Below, piece by piece: positions 37,401-45,363 of a stretch of DNA of 64,000 nucleotides. This stretch comes from CAILUF01 sp964505265 (GTDB lineage: Bacteria; Pseudomonadota; Alphaproteobacteria; Rickettsiales; UBA1997), in contig CAZDGN010000004.1 in NCBI GenBank assembly GCA_964505265.1, positions 57,586-121,585 of the forward strand, read 5' to 3'. The notes under the pieces were generated by a model, which saw nothing but the letters and a program-made list of their open reading frames with translations, did no database searches and was not told where the DNA came from. The translations under genes were made by a program, and so were the position numbers. How positions within the stretch are numbered: the first letter of the stretch is position 1; every line of letters begins with the position of its first letter.

Positions 37401-37522
37401 GGGGTGGAATTTTTAGTATTCGCTACGAATATATTCGAAATAAAAATCAAGATGAGGGTGAGTTCAAGACTAATGCAGTCTCCGCCTTCGTTCCTTCATC
37501 AATATCCAGTTTGTTTGATTAA
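34424..37522 (+). CDS. large AsmA-like/DUF3971 (YhdP-type) envelope protein
   Basis: 1032 aa, inner-membrane anchored with a very large periplasmic part. Residues 1-50 are basic and cytoplasmic, a membrane helix lies at about 55-80, and the rest is beta-rich with repeating strands. The C-terminal block from about 935 (NNFKIGITSKGTINLDDN ... KGMIVPGYLVNSLFG...VLGSVIKGLLTGEEGGGIF) is the AsmA-like C-terminal signature. YhdP/TamB-type proteins are thought to move phospholipids to the outer membrane; by family this one should too. It is not followed by another gene for over 400 bases. Confidence 0.85.
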   Translation: MFKRPSKNLAKKYQFFSKKNKNYQQKINHNPYDSQDDKRSLNINKIPKIKIKLPFFYKISFSLTVFIGLILFYFLVLVSSKPREIKYITKKVQNYLSENYQDTIKINETLVNFTYYGSFKVAINQISIAYQDTKIDDQNNKIYDTKYLNIPRVEGEFSIFEILRLRFSPVKVKIIRPEIFIDNPNGLNEIFKSSKDSADNQQLSTLINFLSSLRKNKNPIENFEIENAKILIFNSKIQSEITVENAKINSKLNKDTLDIFIQSLIFVSRNKSEFKLDSNCKLSKIDGLKCDANIYNFMPNSLVGFHSIFDDLDNIDTNISGLINLTVNPNKSFNNLKFKVQSEKGNFYFQEFFKDKIDFKQLIVDGEYNSIDKILNFNNIETELVSKIANQTEISNPKLKLSLQLSLLKQDELRYEFNIGLKNALINEIERFWPINLSQNGIRNWVLKSIKNGIMNDGFVKFIIDQKLNESELKSLNAQFDFNNTNLTYDKNFPEISNINGLAFFSKNDMKIFVKNGEVLKSKISNAEISIADFNMPTNILTIKGNLDGKAFDGLKHVSNHPDFTNEVENYLNGDAKSSFEINLPLMDKLALKDIFLSVNSNISGLKNDFAKGDIYVDLKKDFGSNIFKTQINLDKASLDIAELVLEKTVKENGILNFDLDLENDKILNFKNVVLTRGNNEKSLNYAKILGEFALEYNPLKILKVNLKNQNFGKNNYDFVYNNNPTNSSTSLDIKGKYLNLKNIFKNKISSSKKFSLQKILGNKLNVNVNLNNLELKKGTKYNNILLNLSCQKGICQSGTISAGYNKGKNQIKNIFLKINKNPKKDKSSEYILSGQIADVGTLIEALGISNLIGDGNVKIEVAQKINNDKLILDGSIKSSSDITIYENEKVKKLAKNNLYSQVKDKIFSSEKTTFGSMKIDFSLIENELILKSLIANNFKIGITSKGTINLDDNAIQLKGMIVPGYLVNSLFGLGKVPVLGSVIKGLLTGEEGGGIFSIRYEYIRNKNQDEGEFKTNAVSAFVPSSISSLFD

Positions 37523-37930
37523 TTATGTTTTGTTCTATACAGATGCTGAGTTTTAAAAAATACAGCTCATATCATTCTCAAAATAAATCCATCATTATAA
37601 AAATATCAAATTTATTTTAATTTTTTTAGTTAAAAAACTTATAAAAATACCAGTATTTTTGATATTTAACTTCATTTTTTTTGTAGATCACTGGTTTTTT
37701 TAAAAAATTTTATCATTTTTAATTTAAAATTACTTATTGACCTTTTTATTTTTTTGCACGATAAGTTCAATTAATTTTCCTTAAACATTATTATTCAGAC
37801 TTTCGATTTTGGTTTTTAAATGATTTTTGAGATTTATTTTAAAAAAATTTATAAGAAATGAATAGCCTAGGCTTTATTTTGGTTTGAATTTTTTTTAAGT
37901 GCTATTTATATGAATTACAAGATATATTGT
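37523..37930. other. intergenic, convergent, no gene seen
   Basis: About 400 bases between the AsmA-like gene and the convergent methyltransferase-like gene. Very AT-rich with T-runs. No ORF of useful length, tRNA or strong hairpin with a T-tail is visible. This begins a lineage-specific stretch to about 40.6 kb. Confidence 0.5.
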
Positions 37931-39208
37931 TTACATTTTTTTTTGAGGATCTACTAAAGGTACTAATTTTGATTTGCCAAGGTTGGGATTTGGTTTTTCT
38001 GGTGGAGGAAGCAAAACTAAATCTTTAATTTTTGCTCCAGTTCGGCAGGCATGAAGAGTAGGATTGTCTTCATAATCTAATGGTAATGCAAATACCATTA
38101 GATTTGGTAAAAGTTTTTCAGAAATTTTTGTGGCTTTTTCTAAGGCATTTTCTCCAATAAATAAAAATTGCTCGGTAATATGGAGGCCAAAGCCACCAAC
38201 AACACAGGAATTTCCAAATTTTTCATAAAGTTCTTTATAAACTATTGGGGCATATGTGACATCGAAACCTGTTGTAGTACTATTAACAACTAGCTGAAGG
38301 GCTTGGGGTTGAGATTCAACCTCTGTCGATAAAATTTCAGGAGTTAGCTTCTTCAGAGTTAAGCCACAGAATTTAAGTTTTCCATATAGTCTGTCATTTT
38401 CTTCAGTTAACAAATAATCTGAATGCATAGAATCCACGCATGATTCCTTAAAATTATGTATTGCCTTTAAAAAACCCAATTGTAAAGGATATGTTTTATC
38501 AGGTTCGCAATTGTCAACATCTAATCCTGAAATGGCTTGTATTTTTCTACTTAATTCATCGCTTATTTTGATTTTTATGGAAATTAAGTTTCCATCACTA
38601 TCAAGTTGATATGCATTTAAAAAGAAAGTATTTTTCCCATCTATATTTTTGACTTCAAGAAAATCAATAGCCTGAGTATCAAAAAATTCATTACTAAAAC
38701 CAAAATCAATTTTTGAGCCAAAAATTTCTTCGATTTTTTTATCTGAAGCAGCATTAAACTCATAAAATTTGATATTTAAACCCCGAAGCTCGCTTTTTTG
38801 TTTTTCTATCATTTCAGGCAGATCCATAATATGAAATTTTAAGGAATTATAAAATTTTCCTTCATTTGATTCTGGATCGCATTTTGATTTTTTTTCTTGT
38901 ACAATTTTATGAATTTCTTTCATTAAATCTCCGGAACCTGCACCAAATTCTACACAATTAAATACCTCTTTTTTTTCTTTTAGCCAACTATTATACATTG
39001 ATGTTAGGAGAATTTCTGAAAAATTATGGCGTTTTTCTGCAACTGAAGAAATTGTTTCAAAATCTCCTCCAGCCCCAATTTTGGTTTCATCATCTCCGTA
39101 AAATAGTTCATTGAGAATTAACATAATTTTGCCAAATGTTAATGCTTGTTGTGATTTTGCTAATAAAGATAATTCTTGTTGTAAATTGTGTGAATCAGAG
39201 AAAGTCAT
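37931..39208 (-). CDS. divergent MidA/NDUFAF7-like SAM methyltransferase
   Basis: 425 aa. Matches the SAM-dependent methyltransferase family of mitochondrial NDUFAF7 (which methylates an arginine of a complex I subunit): TFGKIMLILNELFYGDDE near the start, a GAGGDFETIS segment, SAM motif VEFGAGSGDLMKEI at about 93-106, and FGFSNEFFDTQAIDFLEV. The usual glycine-rich pattern is modified and the second half is barely alignable by eye. Function on complex I is possible, and an NDUFA12 gene lies at 3.1 kb, but the divergence suggests another target. Divergent from the unknown gene at 39404. Confidence 0.65.
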   Translation of the reverse strand: MTFSDSHNLQQELSLLAKSQQALTFGKIMLILNELFYGDDETKIGAGGDFETISSVAEKRHNFSEILLTSMYNSWLKEKKEVFNCVEFGAGSGDLMKEIHKIVQEKKSKCDPESNEGKFYNSLKFHIMDLPEMIEKQKSELRGLNIKFYEFNAASDKKIEEIFGSKIDFGFSNEFFDTQAIDFLEVKNIDGKNTFFLNAYQLDSDGNLISIKIKISDELSRKIQAISGLDVDNCEPDKTYPLQLGFLKAIHNFKESCVDSMHSDYLLTEENDRLYGKLKFCGLTLKKLTPEILSTEVESQPQALQLVVNSTTTGFDVTYAPIVYKELYEKFGNSCVVGGFGLHITEQFLFIGENALEKATKISEKLLPNLMVFALPLDYEDNPTLHACRTGAKIKDLVLLPPPEKPNPNLGKSKLVPLVDPQKKM

Positions 39209-39403
39209 AAATAATATATTAAGATTTATTATAATATATATTTTAAAACTAATTTTAATAATTCCAACAAAATAATTTAAAAAAGAATTGCTTTATAAAA
39301 AAACAAAAAACTAAAAGATGAATTAAAAATGGCTGAGAAAATTGACAGTGAATTATAATATTATTAATTATTAATTTAAAGTAATAATTAATTCTAAAAT
39401 ACT

Positions 39404-40450
39404 ATGAGAAGATCTCCAGCTTCAAGCAATTTATCTTCGATTATTGATGGTAGAAAGGCTTTTTCAAGTCACGATCAAGATTCTTCAACTACTGATTCAA
39501 AGGATTCACCATTATCTTTTAAAGAAAGCTCCAAAAATTCAGATTTGTTAATAACTTATGGCTTAACATTTAATGAAATAAAAGAAAGAATTGAATTAAT
39601 TGAGAATTTAATCAAAGATGGATTAATGCTAGAGGTGGAAGATTTAAAAAAATTAGATAGAATTAAAAGAAAAATTCAAATAAGTGAAAAATTAGAAAGG
39701 GTTGTTAAAGTTGAAGATGATATCGAGGAAATTTCCTTAAGTGAGAAATATTTATCGCCATTTTTGCTTGAATTTTTTTCAAAATATTTAAAAAAAGATT
39801 TAGATCTCGATGGCGAGATTAAATTACATGAACACCGAACATCTTTGCGAATTACTGAAGATCGTGAAGCAGATATGAAAATGGTTACATCGCATACAAT
39901 AATAAATAGAATAAAATACGAAGATGATTCTGCATTTATACTTAAATTTTGTCACCATGGAAGTAATTTTGAATATAAGGTTAAATTTAAGAAAAATAAA
40001 TGCGAATTTGATTTTGAATTAGTATTTCCAAACAAAAAAAATTCTAAAATTAATTTATTTCCCGAGGAAATACAATTAGCGATGTTTGATAGATTGGTTG
40101 AGAGTTTTCCAGAAGTTTTGAAAAAAATTGGAGATGCTGATAAAATAAATTTAAAGCAATTGGAAATAATAAACCCTAATTCAGCCTCCTTAATATCGCA
40201 ATATTTACATTTAAAATCATTGCAGGTAAGTGGAAAAGAAGGTCCAAGCACATCGGTTCCTTGTCTTAAAATTTTTCTTAGCTCCACACCCAATCAAAGT
40301 AATACTGATAATTTTCTTAATCAATTAATTGCAAAATATAATTTAGAGCAAAAAAATTATCATCCTCCAAAAGTTATTTGTAATTCAAAATGGAACTCTA
40401 CGCTAGCGATAACAGCTACAAAAAGTGAAGATTCAATTAGACCGCTTTAA
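39404..40450 (+). CDS. hypothetical protein, lineage-specific
   Basis: 348 aa, no family recognised. No signal peptide or membrane segment. The first 50 residues are Ser/Asp-rich and probably disordered; a helical charged part at about 50-110 (LTFNEIKERIELIENLI, VEDLKKLDRIKRKIQ) and a mixed region with alternating strands at about 165-230 follow. It is convergent with dciA across a perfect inverted repeat. The composition would suit a secreted effector or a lineage-specific cytoplasmic protein; neither is shown. Confidence 0.65.
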   Translation: MRRSPASSNLSSIIDGRKAFSSHDQDSSTTDSKDSPLSFKESSKNSDLLITYGLTFNEIKERIELIENLIKDGLMLEVEDLKKLDRIKRKIQISEKLERVVKVEDDIEEISLSEKYLSPFLLEFFSKYLKKDLDLDGEIKLHEHRTSLRITEDREADMKMVTSHTIINRIKYEDDSAFILKFCHHGSNFEYKVKFKKNKCEFDFELVFPNKKNSKINLFPEEIQLAMFDRLVESFPEVLKKIGDADKINLKQLEIINPNSASLISQYLHLKSLQVSGKEGPSTSVPCLKIFLSSTPNQSNTDNFLNQLIAKYNLEQKNYHPPKVICNSKWNSTLAITATKSEDSIRPL

Positions 40451-40573
40451 ATCAATGCTAATGGCAATCATAAAATTTCAAGAGATGCAAATTAATTGAC
40501 AAAATATTTTTTTAAAAACTAAGTCAAAAAAAATGCAGTTAAGTTTTTTTTAATTATTTGCAAAATTAAGATC

Positions 40574-40597
40574 TTAAATTTCAAAGCTGAAATTTAA
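40574..40597. terminator. inverted repeat between convergent genes, possible two-way terminator
   Basis: Perfect 10-bp arms TTAAATTTCA and TGAAATTTAA around the loop AAGC. It lies between the ends of the unknown gene at 39404-40450 and dciA. The stem is AT-rich and has no long T-run, so termination strength is uncertain. Confidence 0.4.
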
Positions 40598-40611
40598 TTT
40601 AAATCAAATAT

Positions 40612-41109
40612 TCAATTCTTACCAAAAATATCATTGGCAAGTTGGTTTAAAACCGCCTTGAGTTCAGGGTTTTCAATATTTGATATGGTGTTGGTAATTT
40701 TTTCCTGGGTAATGGGGTCATTAATTTTTTTTTCTGGCTTTTGGCTTTCTAACAGCTTTGGTTCTTGTTTGATGATGATTCTACTTACCGCTTTGAAGCC
40801 ATAAAGTCGAGCGATTCTTTCGATTATTAAATTCTGGTTTTGATCAATGTAAAAGCCAATTGCGGGGTTAAAAACTGCAATGGTTAATTTTGATTCTTGG
40901 TTTTTATAATTAATGGATACTAATTTTGGTTCACAAAATTTGGCATATTTGGCTCCGATTATGTCGTGCCAATTTTTTACTAAATTATTAATTAAGATAA
41001 ATTCTTTTTTTGAGCCTTGAAATATCGGTTTTAAAAGATGGCTTAATTTTTCATCGATGGTTTGCATGCCGTAAAATTTTCGAATTTTTACAGAATTTTT
41101 TTGATGCAT
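40612..41109 (-). CDS. dciA: DciA-like (DUF721) replicative helicase loader
   Basis: Predicted loader or recruiter of DnaB at replication origins. 165 aa: the N-terminal domain has the DUF721 pattern, L..WHDIIGAKYAKFCEPK near residues 45-62, then SKLTIAVFNPAIGFYIDQNQNLIIERIARLYG, and KAVSRIIIK; the C-terminal third is charged and probably disordered. The target dnaB lies about 6 kb away. Divergent from hemB with about 50 bases between starts. Confidence 0.82.
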   Translation of the reverse strand: MHQKNSVKIRKFYGMQTIDEKLSHLLKPIFQGSKKEFILINNLVKNWHDIIGAKYAKFCEPKLVSINYKNQESKLTIAVFNPAIGFYIDQNQNLIIERIARLYGFKAVSRIIIKQEPKLLESQKPEKKINDPITQEKITNTISNIENPELKAVLNQLANDIFGKN

Positions 41110-41161
41110 AATTGTTTTTTTTGTAATATAATTTAAAAAAAATATTTTATAAATATAAATT

Positions 41162-42166
41162 ATGACCCATTTAAATCAAGAAACATTTGGACTAACTAGA
41201 CTTCGTAGAAATCGTAAAAATCACAGCATTCTTGATTTGGTTGCCGATGTTAAAATTCATGCTAATAATTTGATTTTACCAATTTTTGTAGTCGATGGAA
41301 TAAATCAAAAACAGCAAATCGATAATTTACCTGATGTTCATCGTTTTTCTTTGGATTTGGCTCTTGAGCAAGCCAAGCAAGCCTTTGATTTGGGAATAAA
41401 AGCGGTGATGATTTTTCCAGTAATCGATAAAAATTTGAAATGCGAATTAGGCAAAGAAGCCCTAAATCCAAATAATTTGGTGTGCAAAACTATTCGCTAT
41501 CTCAAACAACATTTACTAGAGATGCAAATTATTTGTGATATTGCTCTTGATCCTTTTACTTCGCACGGCCATGACGGCTTAATTGATAAAAATTTTGTAG
41601 TAAAAAATGACGAAACTGTCGAAATTTTGTGTAAACAAGCTTTGAACTATGCCAATGCGGGTTGCGATATTGTGGCTCCTTCGGATATGATGGATGGCAG
41701 AGTTTTGGCAATCCGTCTAGCGCTTGATGAACATAAGTTCCAAGAAGTGAGTATTATGTCATATTCCGCCAAATATGCCTCGAATCTTTATGGCCCGTTC
41801 CGCTCTGCCGTTGGTTCACAACATAATTTAATAAATAACGATAAATCAAATTATCAAATGGATTTTCGAAGAAGAGACGAAGCCATTATTGAATGTAAAC
41901 AAGATATAGATGAGGGTGCCGATATGCTTATTATCAAGCCGGCAAGTTTTTATTTAGACATAATTTATCGTGTGAGTTCGCAGTTTCAGGTGCCAATTTT
42001 TGGATATCAAGTTAGTGGGGAATATGCGATGTTAAAATATTTAGCAAAATATTCAAAATTAGATTTTAATAAATTATTATTAGAAAGTTTAATTGCCATT
42101 AAAAGAGCGGGAGCAACAGGGATAATATCTTATGGTGCTATAGAAATTGTTAACAACTTAAAGTAA
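41162..42166 (+). CDS. hemB: delta-aminolevulinic acid dehydratase (porphobilinogen synthase)
   Basis: Condenses two 5-aminolevulinate molecules to porphobilinogen in heme synthesis. 334 aa. The metal region reads DIALDPFTSHGHDGL with Asp in place of the Cys ligands, so it is the magnesium-dependent, non-zinc type. Schiff-base lysines are in SYSAKYASNLYGPFR (about 200-214) and IIKPASFY (about 258). Heme is needed by the c-type and b-type hemes of the cbb3 oxidase encoded at 49.8-53.2 kb. Followed after 6 bases by a small membrane protein. Confidence 0.97.
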   Translation: MTHLNQETFGLTRLRRNRKNHSILDLVADVKIHANNLILPIFVVDGINQKQQIDNLPDVHRFSLDLALEQAKQAFDLGIKAVMIFPVIDKNLKCELGKEALNPNNLVCKTIRYLKQHLLEMQIICDIALDPFTSHGHDGLIDKNFVVKNDETVEILCKQALNYANAGCDIVAPSDMMDGRVLAIRLALDEHKFQEVSIMSYSAKYASNLYGPFRSAVGSQHNLINNDKSNYQMDFRRRDEAIIECKQDIDEGADMLIIKPASFYLDIIYRVSSQFQVPIFGYQVSGEYAMLKYLAKYSKLDFNKLLLESLIAIKRAGATGIISYGAIEIVNNLK

Positions 42167-42172
42167 AATATA

Positions 42173-42544
42173 ATGCCATTATCCAAAGAACAAAAAGATG
42201 AGCTTGAAACATATAAATTCGCAGATTCGGCTTTGGCATATGGTGTTTTAATTTCAGCTGGAATAGGAATTGGCTTGGGAGTTTCAACCTTAGCAAACGC
42301 TACGGTTTTTTCAACACTTGGGGGAGGGGTTGGATTTGGATCGGCTTTAACATTTACACACTTTATTTCTTACGAGGATTTGTGTAAAAAACATTCTCAT
42401 GATAAAACATCTTTGAGCGATATTGATTTAAAAGACTATGGAATGAATGGGGATTCTAAAAATAAGATACCGTCACCATCATTTAAAATTAAGGAATGTG
42501 TAGAAAATTTATTTATGACTAATGCAGGACAAAAATCACCCTAA
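42173..42544 (+). CDS. small glycine-rich membrane protein, unknown
   Basis: 123 aa, no family recognised. Two neighbouring membrane segments rich in Gly/Ala (LAYGVLISAGIGIGLGVSTL and VFSTLGGGVGFGSALTF, residues about 20-65) followed by a polar tail. It starts 6 bases after hemB, so it is probably co-transcribed. Its 3' end overlaps the end of the convergent dehydrogenase gene by 9 bases. Glycine-zipper-like segments could pack tightly in a membrane. Confidence 0.55.
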   Translation: MPLSKEQKDELETYKFADSALAYGVLISAGIGIGLGVSTLANATVFSTLGGGVGFGSALTFTHFISYEDLCKKHSHDKTSLSDIDLKDYGMNGDSKNKIPSPSFKIKECVENLFMTNAGQKSP

Positions 42545-43477
42545 TTTTTTTTGCAAATTACTTAACATATGTTTGGTGAGTTTAGCCAAATCATATTCGG
42601 CTTTCCAGCCCCATTGTTGTTTAGCCTGAGAATCATCAATAGATTTAGGCCAAGAATCAGCAATATTTTGACGGAAATCTGGTTGATAAGAAATCGTAAA
42701 ATCTGGTAAGTGTTTTTTGATTTCATTTGCCAATTCTTCACAAGAAAAACTTACTCCTGCAAAATTAAAATCACAATAATTTTTTAGCTTATTAAAATCA
42801 TAATTAGCCAGTTCAATAGTTCCACGAATAGCATCTTCCATTTGCATCATTGGCAAGGTGGTGTCGGGTTTTAAGAAGCATTGGTACTTGTTTTTTTTGA
42901 TAGCTTCATAAAAAATTTCCACCGCATAATCGGTGGTGCCACCCCCGGGAGGAGTTTTGTGGCTGATTAATCCCGGATAGCGCAAGCCACGAATATCCAT
43001 TTGATATTTTCTTACATAATAATCGCAAAGCAACTCACCGCTTGCCTTAGAAATGCCATAAATGGTTTTGGGCATAATTATGGTTTGTTGAGGGGTGTTG
43101 TCTCTTGGCGTTTCTGGACCAAAAACCGCAATTGAACTTGGAGAAATAATTTGTTTAATTTGACAAAGGCGTGCCACTTCTAAAATATTATAAAGTCCAG
43201 TGATATTAACATCAAAACATAGTTGAGGATTTTTTTCACCCGTTGCGGATAAAATTGCAGCTAAGTGATAAATATGGGTAATTTTGTGTTTTTTAATAAT
43301 TGTCGTTAAGGCCTCTTTATCAAGGATATTGAGGGTTTCATAGGGTTGATATTCGGGTGAAATATTTTGTGAATGCAAATCTGAACAAATTATGTTATTT
43401 TCACCATAAATATTTTTTAAAGCCATTGATAATTCTGAACCAATTTGCCCAAGAGCACCTGTAATAAGTATTTTCAT
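42536..43477 (-). CDS. NAD-dependent epimerase/dehydratase, threonine 3-dehydrogenase-like
   Basis: SDR protein, 313 aa. NAD-binding motif GALGQIGSEL at residues 7-16, HLAAILSATGEKNP around 70, and the catalytic YGISK. The segments RYPGLIS and PGGGTTDYAVEIFY are characteristic of the SDR-type L-threonine 3-dehydrogenase, which oxidises threonine to 2-amino-3-oxobutyrate. It is in an operon with glyA, which also acts in glycine/serine/threonine metabolism, supporting this. The ligase Kbl is not in the window. Last gene of the operon, 2 bases from rlmI. Confidence 0.8.
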   Translation of the reverse strand: MKILITGALGQIGSELSMALKNIYGENNIICSDLHSQNISPEYQPYETLNILDKEALTTIIKKHKITHIYHLAAILSATGEKNPQLCFDVNITGLYNILEVARLCQIKQIISPSSIAVFGPETPRDNTPQQTIIMPKTIYGISKASGELLCDYYVRKYQMDIRGLRYPGLISHKTPPGGGTTDYAVEIFYEAIKKNKYQCFLKPDTTLPMMQMEDAIRGTIELANYDFNKLKNYCDFNFAGVSFSCEELANEIKKHLPDFTISYQPDFRQNIADSWPKSIDDSQAKQQWGWKAEYDLAKLTKHMLSNLQKKLG

Positions 43478-43479
43478 GA

Positions 43480-44682
43480 TTATTTTACGAAAAAAGTTAA
43501 AGATTTTAAATATTCATTTTCTTTTAAAGCTGGGTGAATGGGGTGGTCATAGCTTGCTCCAAAAGTGCGAATCAAAGTAGCATTTTTGTTTGATTTATTA
43601 AAAGCAATTTGGCAAGAATGAATCAGGTCGTCAATTTTAGCATGATGCGAGCATGAAGTTAGCATCAAGAAGCCATTTTTTTTGAGATATTTAAGTGAAA
43701 GCCTAATTAATTTTTCATAGCCACGAAGCCCAGAAAATAAATCTTTTTTGCTTTTGATAAAGGCAGGTGGGTCAAGCAAAATTAAGTCAAATTCTCGATT
43801 GTTAAGATGATTTTTTTCAAATAAATCAAAAATTTTTTCATGAAAAAAATCTACTTCACAATTTTTATTGTAATTATTTTTTGCCATTTCGGCATTTTTT
43901 TTGGAAAGATTTAGAGCATCAATTCCACTATCTGCAAAAACTACACTTCGAGCTTGAGCCTTAATGGCATTGACTCCAAATCCTCCGCTATAACAAAATC
44001 CATCAAAAATATCGGCATCTTTGGCAATTTTTTGCACAAATTCGCGATTAATTCTTTGGTCATAAAACCAGCCAGTTTTTTGACAATTTTTCAAATTTAC
44101 TAAAAATTCAATGTCGTTTTCTTCAATTAAAATATCTTCGTTAGAAATTTCATCAACAAATTCAAATTCCTCAAGACTTTCAAGCTTTTCAAGGTGACGC
44201 ATTTCTGAATTATTTCTAAAAATAATTTTACAATTTTTAAAAATTTCGCGAAGGGCTAAAATAATTTGTGGTTTTAAAATTTCCATTCCAGCGGTTGAAA
44301 TTTGAGTGATAAAAATATCACCATAGCGGTCAATTACTAGTCCCGGTAAGTAATCACCCTCAGAATTTACGAGGCGATAAAATGGTTTATCGAAAAATTT
44401 TTGACGAAGATTTTGTGCTTGAGAAATTTTTTCTACCAGAAAACCCTCATCAATTTTTTGATGGATATTGTGAGTTAAAATTCGACCTGCAATTAATGAA
44501 TGAGGGTTAAAATAGGCTAGGGCAAATTCTGGATTGTTGTGAATTTTAACTAAAACAATTTGTCCTTTTTCTAAATTTTTAAGAGTCGAAAAATTTTCAA
44601 TTTCATTGGAGAATATCCATGGATTGCCCGCGATTAGTCGCTTTTCATGATGGGCTTTGATTATTAATTTTGGATATGTCAT
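43480..44682 (-). CDS. rlmI: RlmI-like 23S rRNA (cytosine-C5) methyltransferase
   Basis: SAM-dependent rRNA methyltransferase, 400 aa. An N-terminal PUA domain (HEKRLIAGNPWIFSNEI) is followed by a linker domain and a Rossmann domain with FDGFCYSGGFGVNAI (SAM motif), DLILLDPPAFIKSK (motif IV) and LTSCSHH, the catalytic Cys region. Domain order and length match RlmI. Sits one base or less from the GST gene, inside the glyA operon. Confidence 0.9.
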   Translation of the reverse strand: MTYPKLIIKAHHEKRLIAGNPWIFSNEIENFSTLKNLEKGQIVLVKIHNNPEFALAYFNPHSLIAGRILTHNIHQKIDEGFLVEKISQAQNLRQKFFDKPFYRLVNSEGDYLPGLVIDRYGDIFITQISTAGMEILKPQIILALREIFKNCKIIFRNNSEMRHLEKLESLEEFEFVDEISNEDILIEENDIEFLVNLKNCQKTGWFYDQRINREFVQKIAKDADIFDGFCYSGGFGVNAIKAQARSVVFADSGIDALNLSKKNAEMAKNNYNKNCEVDFFHEKIFDLFEKNHLNNREFDLILLDPPAFIKSKKDLFSGLRGYEKLIRLSLKYLKKNGFLMLTSCSHHAKIDDLIHSCQIAFNKSNKNATLIRTFGASYDHPIHPALKENEYLKSLTFFVK

Positions 44683-45354
44683 TTATGAATTTTTTGATTT
44701 TAATTGAAGTAAGTAAGAATTTCGTTTGGTTAGATAACCTCTGAAAATCTCTTCGTAATTTTCGGGAATAATTTTGTTTAAATTTTCAATATTCATTAAA
44801 TTATTGCAGTAATCGAAAAAAACTCCTTCATTATCGTTAATATCTATTGCAAATTCTGATTCAATAAATGTAAACGGAATAATTGCCGAAACCATACAAA
44901 TATCGATAATTGAAATATTATCGCCGTTAAAAAATTTTGTGGTTGGTAAATTATTATCAAAGTGATTTATCTTATCTTTAATTTCTAATATTTTTGCTTC
45001 AAATGATTCTATATTTTGAGTACTAGCTAGTTGAAATATCGAAGAAACAAGTCCATTGCTAAAATCCATCCAACCACGATTTATGGCTTTTTGAATCGGG
45101 TCAACTGGATGAAGTGCTACTTCTTTAAAAGTCTCTTCAAGATATTCGCAAATGGCAATTGAGTCGAATAAAACTTGATTTTCAATTTGTAAAATTGGTG
45201 CTTTACCAAGAGGAGATAATTGAATAAACCAATCAGGTTTATTGCCAAGGTCAACATAAATCCTTTCAAATGAAATATTTTTTTCGAGTAAACACATTTC
45301 TACTCGGTGACCATAAGGTGACAGTGGTGAAGTATATAATTTAAAGTTTGGCAT
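44683..45354 (-). CDS. glutathione S-transferase family protein
   Basis: 223 aa: N-terminal thioredoxin fold with LYTSPLSPYGHRVEMCL (Ser/Tyr site region), SPLGKAPILQIENQVLFDSIAICEYLEE (glutathione-site Pro, Glu-Ser replaced by D-S), then the all-helical C-terminal domain. Resembles SspA or maleylacetoacetate-isomerase-like GSTs; true activity is not predictable. Second gene of the glyA operon with spacings of 9 and 0 bases. Confidence 0.85.
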   Translation of the reverse strand: MPNFKLYTSPLSPYGHRVEMCLLEKNISFERIYVDLGNKPDWFIQLSPLGKAPILQIENQVLFDSIAICEYLEETFKEVALHPVDPIQKAINRGWMDFSNGLVSSIFQLASTQNIESFEAKILEIKDKINHFDNNLPTTKFFNGDNISIIDICMVSAIIPFTFIESEFAIDINDNEGVFFDYCNNLMNIENLNKIIPENYEEIFRGYLTKRNSYLLQLKSKNS

Positions 45355-45363
45355 ATTTTATTT

